A stretch of DNA of 64,000 nt from NCBI GenBank assembly GCA_002478885.1, contig DLKC01000017.1, positions 1 through 64,000 on the forward strand, in the 5' to 3' direction. Position 1 is the first letter of the stretch; each line of letters opens with the position of its first letter. Origin of the DNA: Chitinophagaceae bacterium UBA7600. Lineage in GTDB: Bacteria > Bacteroidota > Bacteroidia > Chitinophagales > Chitinophagaceae. The translations under genes were made by a program, and so were the position numbers. The notes below the pieces were generated by a model. It searched no databases and had not been told where the DNA came from. It saw only the letters and a list, made by a program, of their open reading frames with translations. Of this stretch, positions 43,214-51,552 are shown one piece after another.

Positions 43214-44635
43214 GTGCTTTTAACAATTACTGAATTTCTCGGTCATTTTCATCCGCTCATTGTTCATTTGCCGATCGGCATTTTGTTGATAGGTTTATTG
43301 CTCCAATATCTTTCCCGCAAAGAAAAATATACTGCATTCAAGCCTGCGATACCGCTTGTTTTATTGTTGGGAACCATTTCCGCTTTTATTTCCTGCATTA
43401 CAGGCTATCTACTCTCTATGACAGACGACTACGACGAATCACTGGTGAGCTGGCACATGTGGATGGGCATTAGCGTGGCGCTCGTTTCGTTTATGCTTTA
43501 TGCGAAAGAGAAGAATCCAGAGTTTGCGATAAATAAAAAACTGCTTGCTCTTGGCTTGTTTGTGCTGGTTATGATCACTGGCCATTTGGGTGGTTCGTTG
43601 ACGCATGGATCGGATTACGTGACCAAGCCGTTGAAAAATATTTTCAGTGGTGATTCCGACATCGCAGTATCAGCAATAAAACCCATCCCTAATGTACAGG
43701 AAGCCGCAGCATACAGTGATGTGATAAAGCCTATCCTTGAAACAAAGTGTTACTCCTGTCATGGCGCGAACAAACAAAAAGGCGGCTTACGGATGGATGA
43801 CAGTCTAAAGCTGATGAAAGGCGGAAAAGACGGCAACGTGATCGAAGCAGGCGATGCCGATGCCAGTGAAATGATCAAACGCTTAATGCTGCCTGTTGAC
43901 AATGACGATCATATGCCGCCCAAAGAAAAATCGCAACCAACGGAACAGCAGATTGCATTGCTCCACTGGTGGATCAGTAATGGTGCAGCATTCGACAAAA
44001 AGGTAAAGCAGCTTCCGCAGGATGATAAAATAAAACCATCGCTACTAGCATTGCAGAAAGCCGCTGTAATAAAAATTGAGAGCAGTTTTATTCCTAAAAC
44101 GCCCGTAGCAGAAGCTGATCAAAAAGTGGTGGCTCAGCTGCGGGAAAGTGGCGTGGTTATTTTGCCAGTGGCACAGAACAGTAATTATTTAATGGCAAGT
44201 TTTGTTACAGATACAATCATTGGTAAAGAAGACATCGCATTACTGCAACAGATCAAAGATCAATTGCTATGGCTAAAACTCAGCGACACAAATCTTAGCG
44301 ATGAGCAATTGGCAGGCGTTGGGCAGCTGGCAAATCTTACCAAACTAAACATTGCAGGTACAAACATTACCGACAAAGGCCTTACTCAACTGCAATCATT
44401 GCAGCAGTTGCAGTACCTGAATATTGTTAATACAAAAATTTCTTCAGCAGGGCTTATGCAGCTAACATCGCTGAAAAAACTTGAGTCGCTATACATTTAT
44501 AAAACCAACACTGCGACTACCGACTATGCATCGTTAAAAACAACATTTCCCAAAACAACAATCGACACCGGTGGCTACGAAGTGCCCACTTTAGCTACTG
44601 ACACCACTCTTGTAAAAGAGAAGAAAACATATTGA
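43214..44635 (+). CDS. DUF2231 membrane protein fused to cytochrome c-like (PSCyt1-type) and LRR domains
   Basis: Membrane-anchored redox protein. Residues about 1-125 are a four-helix DUF2231-like module with HFHPLIVHLPIG at the start, where the two histidines may bind heme or metal. Residues about 165-270 form the cytochrome domain with CYSCHGANKQKGG and DDHMPPKEKSQP. Residues about 330-430 are leucine-rich repeats (LTKLNIAGTNITDKGLTQL, LQYLNIVNTKISSAGLM). The start is a GTG at 43214. It shares the CxxCHGxxKxKxG pattern with the PSCyt1 genes upstream. Confidence 0.8.
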   Translation: MLLTITEFLGHFHPLIVHLPIGILLIGLLLQYLSRKEKYTAFKPAIPLVLLLGTISAFISCITGYLLSMTDDYDESLVSWHMWMGISVALVSFMLYAKEKNPEFAINKKLLALGLFVLVMITGHLGGSLTHGSDYVTKPLKNIFSGDSDIAVSAIKPIPNVQEAAAYSDVIKPILETKCYSCHGANKQKGGLRMDDSLKLMKGGKDGNVIEAGDADASEMIKRLMLPVDNDDHMPPKEKSQPTEQQIALLHWWISNGAAFDKKVKQLPQDDKIKPSLLALQKAAVIKIESSFIPKTPVAEADQKVVAQLRESGVVILPVAQNSNYLMASFVTDTIIGKEDIALLQQIKDQLLWLKLSDTNLSDEQLAGVGQLANLTKLNIAGTNITDKGLTQLQSLQQLQYLNIVNTKISSAGLMQLTSLKKLESLYIYKTNTATTDYASLKTTFPKTTIDTGGYEVPTLATDTTLVKEKKTY

Positions 44636-44640
44636 TTTTG

Positions 44641-44692
44641 TTACCCGGCTCCGGTACTTCGTGGTATCGCCCCTTGCGTCGCACTCTTCAAC
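44641..44692 (+). repeat. Dispersed intergenic repeat, locus 17
   Basis: Plus A-type core CTTGCGTCGCACTCTTCA at 44673-44690, preceded by ACCCGGCT at 44643 and GTGGTATCGCC. It lies between convergent genes. Confidence 0.85.
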
Positions 44693-44746
44693 GGAATATC
44701 GCTGCTAGACTCCTTTGCTATTTGTTTTCAACAGCTTCTGGCATTT

Positions 44747-45184
44747 TTATGCGATTGCTTCCCCATGTTCCGCAATAAAAGCGTTGATTTCTTCCTCTGT
44801 TATTTTCGTAACAACATATGGGCATGCAGAACAGGCTTTATAATTCCATTGACTATACCAGCGGCATTGACTGCGGATGGAACATGCGGGCAGGTTGGCC
44901 TCGCTGAAATTGATGAGTGATTTAATTTCTTCTACAATACGGTCGGCTACACCACACCTGCTACCGGTCCACTGTTTGCAGCCATGCTCCACACATTTAT
45001 TGGCAAACCGAAAATATTGTTGCGGATCTTTATTGTTTAAAGTAGCCTTGTCTATGAATTGCTGCGTAACAGGCAGGGCCTGCGGTAATATAGCAACAGT
45101 TCCATCAGGTTGCCGAACGCCCAACAGTTGTGAACCTGTCACAGCTCTTGCACTTGGGCAAAGTATTTTTTCAGCGTTGTTCAT
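44747..45184 (-). CDS. Cysteine-rich hypothetical protein
   Basis: One hundred forty-five residues with nine cysteines, clustered in the second half: KCVEHGCKQWTGSRCG, ACSIRSQCRW and YKACSACPYVV. The spacing suggests a zinc or Fe-S site. No signal peptide. I do not recognise the family. A small, possibly related gene lies 83 bases upstream, but a strong terminator separates the two, so they are not clearly an operon. Confidence 0.6.
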   Translation of the reverse strand: MNNAEKILCPSARAVTGSQLLGVRQPDGTVAILPQALPVTQQFIDKATLNNKDPQQYFRFANKCVEHGCKQWTGSRCGVADRIVEEIKSLINFSEANLPACSIRSQCRWYSQWNYKACSACPYVVTKITEEEINAFIAEHGEAIA

Positions 45185-45225
45185 GATTTTCCTTTTCGGT
45201 GTTTACCCTGAAATAATTGGCAGAC

Positions 45226-45259
45226 AAAAAAATGTTTGCCCGGTTGAACAGGCAAACAT
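45226..45259 (-). terminator. Rho-independent terminator of the 45268-45510 gene
   Basis: ATGTTTGCC (45232-45240) and GGCAAACAT (45251-45259) form a perfect nine-base stem with a ten-base loop. On the minus strand it is followed by seven T's. It lies nine bases past the stop. Confidence 0.85.
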
Positions 45260-45267
45260 GATAAAAC

Positions 45268-45510
45268 TTAGAAGCCCATATTCTGTTCTAGGTTTTTAAT
45301 GAAGATATCATCAAGTGGCATAGCGATGATACCTTGCAGGATAGGCCCAATCGGCCTGAAGCGAACGGGGATAAAAGCGAGTTGCTCATCGTGGCCAATA
45401 CTGGCAAGTTCATTGGTTACAGCAGTTTGAATAGCCTTGTTGATAGCGGCACGATGCTCATCATCCAGCTTTACCTTACCAAGGTCAACAGTAAATACAT
45501 TCTTAGACAT
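45268..45510 (-). CDS. Small hypothetical protein
   Basis: Eighty residues from ATG at 45510 (frame opens at 45534). The first half is helical and charged (LGKVKLDDEHRAAINKAIQT); the second half is hydrophobic and Pro/Phe-rich (PVRFRPIGPILQGIIAMPLD). No motif I know. Such proteins of 70-90 residues with a conserved amphipathic helix occur in this phylum without known roles. Its own terminator suggests a single-gene transcript. Confidence 0.6.
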   Translation of the reverse strand: MSKNVFTVDLGKVKLDDEHRAAINKAIQTAVTNELASIGHDEQLAFIPVRFRPIGPILQGIIAMPLDDIFIKNLEQNMGF

Positions 45511-45647
45511 GGCGTTTGATTTTTTGGTTAACAAATTGTTGTAAACAAATCTAATTTTCCAGAACCCTTGATGTCAAGCGTATATCTACCGCATTTACAA
45601 ACGTAACAATACCCGAACTATTCGAAACGGCATCCCGTTCCTGATCT

Positions 45648-45706
45648 ATCGCTGAAGTGTGCGACGCAACAGGCGATGCCATATGCCCGTTTGCCGGGCA
45701 TACAAA
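45648..45706 (-). repeat. Dispersed intergenic repeat, locus 18 (with extra hairpin)
   Basis: Minus A-type core (GAAGTGTGCGACGCAAC) ending at 45670, followed by AGGCGATGCCAT and then a palindrome ATGCCCG-TTTGC-CGGGCAT at 45683-45701 in place of the usual end block. Confidence 0.8.
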
Positions 45707-45785
45707 CCATCTTTAAAGCTTTCGGTTGTTGACATAGATAAACAGTATTTTTATAGCAGAAACTTTACGGGATTTTTTGATGCTT

Positions 45786-48581
45786 ATGAGACTATTTATC
45801 CTGGTCACCGCATTGTGCTTATCTACTTTTCTGCGTGCACAGCAATTGATGCAACTTGTTTTTAATGATAAAAACCAGCAGGAAGTTGTTGCCTTAAACT
45901 CAGGCAATAACGATATGATAAAACTGCCAAAACAAATACCACTCATTTCGTTTGAGCTAAACAAAATGGCCTACGTCAGTAACGACGCAGCGCTTAATAA
46001 AATACTTAAAATAACAACTGTTACCGATACTTCATTTCATTATGGAGTGCGGCTTGGCATCAGCCTCACGAATATTTCGCAAAAACAAGTCAGCATCAAC
46101 AATATTGTTCCCTTTGGAAAAAGAGATGCGGAAGCATACATCTGCGGAAAAGCATTGGCAGATACCAGCCGTTCACTTCTCTTTCAAAAAAATAAAGCAC
46201 CTGTCGGGGTGATCGTTCCGCATAATTGCAATGACCTGGGCTTTGCATCACTTCCATTGCAAGAGCATTGGTCTCTGTATGCGCTGCTCCGTCGGAGCGA
46301 TGACAGCATTCAGAATTATCTGCTGCTAAGAAGCCCATACCATTTGCAGCCGGGTAAAACCATCAGCTTTTATTTTTATGCCGACATTGTGCAGGGCGAT
46401 TGGCACGCCGCACTGAAAAAGTGTTTTCAGCAAAAGATGTTGTACGAGGTAACGGATTTTGACAACTCATTGTACGAACGCAGTGATCTTTCTTATATCC
46501 GTAATGCCTATACCATGCACTTGATGATGGCGTGGAATAAAGATTATTACGATGCAACCGACGGTTTGTATCATTTCACCTCTTTTCTCAAAAAAATGGT
46601 TACGCTTTATGGCGGCGATGACGTGTTTGCCATCTGGCCAACATGGCCGGCGCTCGGACTTGATCAGCGCACACAATGGCAATTGATGGAAGCATTGCCG
46701 GGCGGATTGCAACAACAAACAAAACTGGCTGCCATTGCGCACAGCATGGGCTCAAAATATTTTATCAGCTATAACCCCTGGGATGACAGCAATGAAGCAG
46801 TTTCATTAAAGCAAATGAGCAGCATGATTGCAGGCATCGACGCCGATGGCGTGGTCCTCGACACAAAAGCTGAAGCCAGCATAACCTTGCAGGATGCAGC
46901 CGACAACGCAAAGCCCGGCGTTATCCTGTACAGTGAAGGCATGGCAGTTCCTCGCGATATGCAGGGCATTATTTCAGGCCGTGTGCATAACGATATTTAT
47001 TATCCGCCGCTGTTAAACCTCAACAAACTCATCAAACCGGGTTTTGCAATTTTTCGCGTCGCTGAAATCAATAAAGAAAAAATCCGGAGAGAATACGCAT
47101 CGGCTTTGTTTAACGGTTACGGGGTAGAGATAAATGTTATGCGCCCCGGAAAACCCGAATGGGTCGAGGACGATTATCGCTATTGGGGCAAATGTGTGCG
47201 GATACTAAGAGAGAACAGTGCCAATTTTCATAGCGACAGCCTTGAATTTTTGGTCCCTGCATTACAGGACAGCATTTATATCAACAAGTGGCCGTCAAAC
47301 ACTAAAACTGTTTACACTGTTTTCAGCTCACTCCCGCAAGGCTTTTCAGGGCCATTATTTAAAGCACAAGAAAAAACCGGTTACCATTTTATCGATCTGT
47401 GGAATCACGAATCAATACAAACCCAGCAGCAAAATGGATTGGAGTACTTAACCATTCAGCTCGATGCGTTTGATAAAAAATATCTTGGCACCAATAACGA
47501 AGGCGCTGTTTGTGCCATCGCTCAATTGCCACAGCTTTTACAAACAACCATGGAAGGGGATAAACTTTTTATCACAGCAACAAAAGGCAGCAATATTAAA
47601 GTATGGCAGGGTAATCCTTCCTACGAAAAAAATGCACTGCAAATATTTTCCCGTGATACAACATTTCATTTCTTCCAGAATTTTGGAAGAACCGAAGGCA
47701 AATATGTTGTGCAGCTGTTCGACAACAAAGAACTGCTTGATGAAAAGATAATTTACATAACGCCCGGCACGCCATTGCTTGTTTCAGAAAAAGCACAAAG
47801 CCCGGTTGCACCAGCAGCTCCGCAAGACATGGTAAAAATCCCTGCAGGCAGTTTTACCATGCATGTAACAAACGGCGATGAATTTATCGGCTATCCAAAA
47901 CAAGGCTATCCGAAAATAATAAACATGAAGAGTTTTTATATCGATATCTTGCCTGTCACTAATCAACAGTTTAAAGACTTTTTACTTGCAACTAAGTATC
48001 ATCCCGGCGACACAACGAATTTTTTAAACCACTGGCTCAACGGAAATATTCCAAAAGGTGAAGAAAATTTCCCCGTCATTTATGTGAGTTACGAAGACGC
48101 GCTGGCTTATTCCACCTGGGCGAATAAACGTCTGCCCACAGAAGCAGAGTGGCAGTATGCAGCGCAAGCCAATGATGAAAGAAACTGGCCCTGGGGCAAC
48201 ATGGTAAAACAAAGCGGGCAGCAACAAAAAAACATCAGCACTACTTTAACACTGGTCGATTATGGCACACCCGATTCTACATTTTGCAACATCGGTGATG
48301 GCAAACTGTACTCTGTCGGCAAATACAAAAAGGGTGCAAATCCTTATGGTATTCAGGATTTGGTGGGATCCATATGGCAGCTCACCAACGATCATTATCA
48401 AAGTGATACTTACGATTATATTATTATGAAAGGTGGAAGTTATTACAAGCCGGGCGGAAGCTGGTGGTATGTGCAAGGGGGGCCAAAGCCATTGCAATAC
48501 CGGCAAATGCTGTTGCGCGTGTCGCCCGGTTTTGAAAGAAACAGTGCAACAGGTTTCAGGTGTGTAAAAGATGCAGAGTAA
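45786..48581 (+). CDS. Secreted glycoside hydrolase-like protein fused to a SUMF1/FGE-sulfatase domain
   Basis: About 931-residue two-part protein. Signal peptide from ATG at 45786 (upstream TTG 45777 and ATG 45780 are alternatives). Residues about 20-680 resemble a TIM-barrel glycosidase with beta domains (DDVFAIWPTWPALGLDQRTQ, ISYNPWDDSNEAV, ILYSEGMAVPRDMQG). Residues about 690-931 are the SUMF1 fold: MVKIPAGSFTM, FYIDILPVTNQQFKDFL, KRLPTEAEWQYAA and SATGFRCVKDAE. The FGE catalytic cysteines expected after KGGSYY are absent (the region reads KPGGSWWYV), so formylglycine-generating activity is unlikely; the domain may serve as a binding or structural module. Confidence 0.75.
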   Translation: MRLFILVTALCLSTFLRAQQLMQLVFNDKNQQEVVALNSGNNDMIKLPKQIPLISFELNKMAYVSNDAALNKILKITTVTDTSFHYGVRLGISLTNISQKQVSINNIVPFGKRDAEAYICGKALADTSRSLLFQKNKAPVGVIVPHNCNDLGFASLPLQEHWSLYALLRRSDDSIQNYLLLRSPYHLQPGKTISFYFYADIVQGDWHAALKKCFQQKMLYEVTDFDNSLYERSDLSYIRNAYTMHLMMAWNKDYYDATDGLYHFTSFLKKMVTLYGGDDVFAIWPTWPALGLDQRTQWQLMEALPGGLQQQTKLAAIAHSMGSKYFISYNPWDDSNEAVSLKQMSSMIAGIDADGVVLDTKAEASITLQDAADNAKPGVILYSEGMAVPRDMQGIISGRVHNDIYYPPLLNLNKLIKPGFAIFRVAEINKEKIRREYASALFNGYGVEINVMRPGKPEWVEDDYRYWGKCVRILRENSANFHSDSLEFLVPALQDSIYINKWPSNTKTVYTVFSSLPQGFSGPLFKAQEKTGYHFIDLWNHESIQTQQQNGLEYLTIQLDAFDKKYLGTNNEGAVCAIAQLPQLLQTTMEGDKLFITATKGSNIKVWQGNPSYEKNALQIFSRDTTFHFFQNFGRTEGKYVVQLFDNKELLDEKIIYITPGTPLLVSEKAQSPVAPAAPQDMVKIPAGSFTMHVTNGDEFIGYPKQGYPKIINMKSFYIDILPVTNQQFKDFLLATKYHPGDTTNFLNHWLNGNIPKGEENFPVIYVSYEDALAYSTWANKRLPTEAEWQYAAQANDERNWPWGNMVKQSGQQQKNISTTLTLVDYGTPDSTFCNIGDGKLYSVGKYKKGANPYGIQDLVGSIWQLTNDHYQSDTYDYIIMKGGSYYKPGGSWWYVQGGPKPLQYRQMLLRVSPGFERNSATGFRCVKDAE

Positions 48582-48600
48582 TTTACTTACTAAATTCTTT

Positions 48601-48652
48601 GTTACCAGCAGCATTATTTCATTGCATCTTCTGTTGCGTCGCACTCTTGAAC
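48601..48652 (+). repeat. Dispersed intergenic repeat, locus 19
   Basis: Plus A-type core GTTGCGTCGCACTCTTGA at 48633-48650, preceded by ACCAGCAGC and TTGCATCTTCT. It lies between co-directional genes. Confidence 0.8.
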
Positions 48653-48703
48653 TTCCTGTTTATAAAGCAACGTCTTCATCGGCGAATTTTAAAAAAATAA
48701 TAA

Positions 48704-49690
48704 ATGCAAACCGGCATCAAACTCATCTTAGTTTTCATTAGCCTTGGTTTTTGTGTATTTGCGGCAAACGGGCAATCAACAAAAGACAGTAATACTTTTA
48801 AGATTATCGGCTATTACTCTTTACAGTCTGCATTGAAGGCAGACAATAAAAATGTTCCGTTCAACAAGCTTACACATATCAATCTTTATTTTCTGAATCC
48901 TGATTCAAACGGTGTATTTCCCGGAAAGTTGAGTGAACTTAGTCCATTTATAAATACAGCGCATGCAAAGAATGTAAAAGTGCTGGCATCTATCGGTAGT
49001 GGTGGTAAACACGCTTATTATGCAAAGCTTTTGAAAGATACTTACAGGCAAACGCTCATCAATAACCTGGTAGCAATCGTTCGTCAAACTGACCTGGACG
49101 GAATCGACGTTGATATTGAAGGCAACGATATAGATGAGAACTATGACAATTTTGTTATTGAGCTTACAGCAGCACTGCACCAGGAACATAAACTTATTAC
49201 AGCTGCTGTGGCCGTTTATTTTAAGAATGATTATACTGACAAAGCTTTGGCTCAATTCGATTTTATCAACCTCATGAGCTACGACCATACAGGCGCATGG
49301 GCGCCGCAAAAGCCAGGGCCACATTCCACTTACGACCAGGCGGTGGAAGATCTTTCCTATTTCAGGATGATGCGCAACATAGCAAAAGAGAAAATTGTTT
49401 TAGGCGTTCCTTTTTATGGCTATGGTTACGGTCCAACCCTTACTACACGAGGGCTCACACTTAACTACGATCATATTGTTAGCGACTATCCCGGCGCTGA
49501 ATTCACAGATGAATTTGATATTGGCGAAGGCAAAACGCTCTATTATAACGGCATGCCTACAATGAAATTAAAGACCAATCTTGCCAAACACGAAGCCTCG
49601 GGCATTATGATCTGGCAAATCTCTGGCGATGCATCAGCGCCCAAATCTTTGCTCGATGTTATTTACCAATCTTCAAGAGAGAACAAATAA
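48704..49690 (+). CDS. Secreted GH18 chitinase-like glycosidase
   Basis: Exported glycosidase of family 18 acting on GlcNAc-containing glycans. Signal peptide at about 1-22 (ending ANGQ). Domain opening IIGYYSLQSALKADN. Catalytic motif DGIDVDIEG (DxxDxDxE, about residues 134-142), followed by LMSYDHTGAW and IMIWQISGD near the C-terminus. At 328 residues it is the short single-domain form. Chitinase versus endo-beta-N-acetylglucosaminidase cannot be decided by eye. Confidence 0.88.
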   Translation: MQTGIKLILVFISLGFCVFAANGQSTKDSNTFKIIGYYSLQSALKADNKNVPFNKLTHINLYFLNPDSNGVFPGKLSELSPFINTAHAKNVKVLASIGSGGKHAYYAKLLKDTYRQTLINNLVAIVRQTDLDGIDVDIEGNDIDENYDNFVIELTAALHQEHKLITAAVAVYFKNDYTDKALAQFDFINLMSYDHTGAWAPQKPGPHSTYDQAVEDLSYFRMMRNIAKEKIVLGVPFYGYGYGPTLTTRGLTLNYDHIVSDYPGAEFTDEFDIGEGKTLYYNGMPTMKLKTNLAKHEASGIMIWQISGDASAPKSLLDVIYQSSRENK

Positions 49691-49696
49691 TGTGAT

Positions 49697-49817
49697 ACCA
49701 GCTTTCGACTTTGTGGCATCGCCGGTTGTGTCACTCACTTGTACGTTTGGAACAGTGCTGAGCAAAGCACAGAAAGTACAAGTGAGTGACACAACGAAGT
49801 ACAATAGCAGTACGCCA
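49697..49817. repeat. Dispersed intergenic repeat, locus 20 (inverted pair, B/B)
   Basis: Plus B-type core at 49725-49742 and minus B-type core at 49778-49795, 35 bases apart. The spacer holds GTGCTGAGCAAAGCAC, itself a hairpin. Nearly the same sequence recurs at locus 21, on the other side of the sugar dehydrogenase gene. Confidence 0.9.
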
Positions 49818-49835
49818 GCTAAATAAAAAAAGTTT

Positions 49836-51248
49836 CTATTCTACTTTCAGTTGCTTTGTAAAACTTTCGCCCAACGAATTACTAATGAATACAAAATAAT
49901 TTCCTTTCGGTGCTTTTAGGTCGATTACAAAACTGTTATCTCCCTTGTTTACCGCCCTGTTACCGTAAAAATACACAACACCAATATTGTTGGCGATGCG
50001 AATGCGGAGTTGCGTATTTGCACCCGCATGATACATTATTTGAAAATTTCCTTTACTGGGATTTGGTGAAATACTGAATGTAGCCTGAGTAGAAGCTGTA
50101 TTATTAAATGCTGTTATAGATGCATCTGAAATGCGGTAAATATTTCCATTGATATAATTGCATACATAGAGTTCCCGGTTGCGGTCTTGCCCGAAACTTA
50201 CAAAAGCATTATCGTCTGCATCAAGCAGGTTAGTAACAACTACTTTGCCGTTCACGGTATACAATGCCCTAAACACACCATTGCAATAATCGTTGAAAAG
50301 ATACTTGCCATAAAGATTCGGATACTTAGCTCCACGATACACAAACCCACCAATAACAGAGCAATCCTTTGTTGTTGAATCGGTATGAGGATAAGCATAC
50401 GTTGGCGCCGTGTATTTATTGAAAGCCGTGCAACTATCGGTATTGTAAGCCTGCTTTCCTTCGTAGCAGCGCCAGCCATAATTCTGGCCGCCTTTTCCGC
50501 GTTTCTGCACATTTATTTCTTCCCAGTTATCCTGACCAACATCGGCGATATACATGCTGCCACCCACTGCATCAAAACTCCACCGCCAAGGGTTTCGCAG
50601 ACCAAGTGACCATATTTCGGGACGGTAATTAGCTGAATCATTAAATGGATTTCCTAGAGGTATTGCATATGGATCGCCGGTATGAACATCGATGCGGAGC
50701 ATTTTGCCCAGCAGGCTTTGTTTATTTTGCGCATTGTTGTAAGGGTCGCCGATATAGCCGCCATCGCCCATACCGATGTACAGGTAACCATCGGAACCAA
50801 AACGAGTGCAGCCACCGTTATGTGTGCTGAAAGGCTGAAAAATATTGAGCAATAGTTTCTCGGAATTCTTATCTGCCTGGTTAGGCAGCCCGCTTTTTAC
50901 GCTAAAACGCGACACCTGTGTATTCCCGCTTTTATCGGTATAGTTAACGTAAAACAAGCCATTGCTTTTATAAGCCGGGTCAAAGGCGAGGCCGAGCAAA
51001 CCTCTTTCAATACCGGTAGAAATTCTGTCGCTAATGTCGAGAAACGGTATGCTGCGCCGGCTGCCCGACGAATCGCTTATGATGATTTGCCCCGTTTGCT
51101 GAACAATAAAAAGCCGGCTGTCCCCGCAATTTTCAACACCAACGGGTGATGAATATCCGGAAGAAAATAATTCAAGTTTTATATGGAGTTGTGCCTTGAG
51201 CAACATCGCGAGGCCGACAAATTGTATAAGTAATAATATTTTTCTCAT
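49836..51248 (-). CDS. PQQ-dependent sugar dehydrogenase-like protein with T9SS sorting domain
   Basis: Exported beta-propeller enzyme of the glucose/sorbosone dehydrogenase family. Signal peptide at 1-19. Propeller segments: LGLAFDPAYKSNGLFYVNYT, GSDGYLYIGMGDGGYIGD (metal/cofactor site type) and EIWSLGLRNPWRWSFD (Arg-Asn-Pro motif), GQNYGWRCYEG. From about residue 390 a Thr/Ala linker leads to a T9SS type A C-terminal domain (FSISPNPSKGNFQIMY to the end), marking export to the cell surface. The gene is bracketed by near-identical repeat loci 20 and 21. Sugar specificity unknown. Confidence 0.86.
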   Translation of the reverse strand: MRKILLLIQFVGLAMLLKAQLHIKLELFSSGYSSPVGVENCGDSRLFIVQQTGQIIISDSSGSRRSIPFLDISDRISTGIERGLLGLAFDPAYKSNGLFYVNYTDKSGNTQVSRFSVKSGLPNQADKNSEKLLLNIFQPFSTHNGGCTRFGSDGYLYIGMGDGGYIGDPYNNAQNKQSLLGKMLRIDVHTGDPYAIPLGNPFNDSANYRPEIWSLGLRNPWRWSFDAVGGSMYIADVGQDNWEEINVQKRGKGGQNYGWRCYEGKQAYNTDSCTAFNKYTAPTYAYPHTDSTTKDCSVIGGFVYRGAKYPNLYGKYLFNDYCNGVFRALYTVNGKVVVTNLLDADDNAFVSFGQDRNRELYVCNYINGNIYRISDASITAFNNTASTQATFSISPNPSKGNFQIMYHAGANTQLRIRIANNIGVVYFYGNRAVNKGDNSFVIDLKAPKGNYFVFISNSLGESFTKQLKVE

Positions 51249-51342
51249 AAGGTGCAGGTTAAATTATAACGGGAATTGCTTTTTCAAAAATACTTTTTTA
51301 AAATAAGGCAACCGTAGGCAAAAACGCTTTTACGAAATTTAA

Positions 51343-51468
51343 GTAGCCGGCTTGTAACCTTGTGGCATCGCCGGTTGTGTCACTCACTTGTACGTTTGGA
51401 AGATTGCTGAGCAAAGCACAGAAAGCACAAGTGAGTGACACAACGAAGTGTACTAGCAGTACTGCAGT
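51343..51468. repeat. Dispersed intergenic repeat, locus 21 (inverted pair, B/B)
   Basis: Plus B-type core at 51374-51391 and minus B-type core at 51427-51444, with TTGCTGAGCAAAGCACAGA between them and GTAGCCGGCTTG at 51343. It differs from locus 20 at only a few positions. No other gene signal is visible in 51249-51552. Confidence 0.9.
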
Positions 51469-51552
51469 TAAATGCAAAAAAACATTCGCCTTAAACACGA
51501 AGTACAAATGATTTATCTTGCGAAAGATCTTTCAAAACATAATCTTTCCATC

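Noticed and set aside
49697..51468. Loci 20 and 21 as terminal repeats of a transposon
   Set aside because: They are direct repeats of a family found throughout the window, and the enclosed gene is a secreted sugar dehydrogenase, not a transposase.
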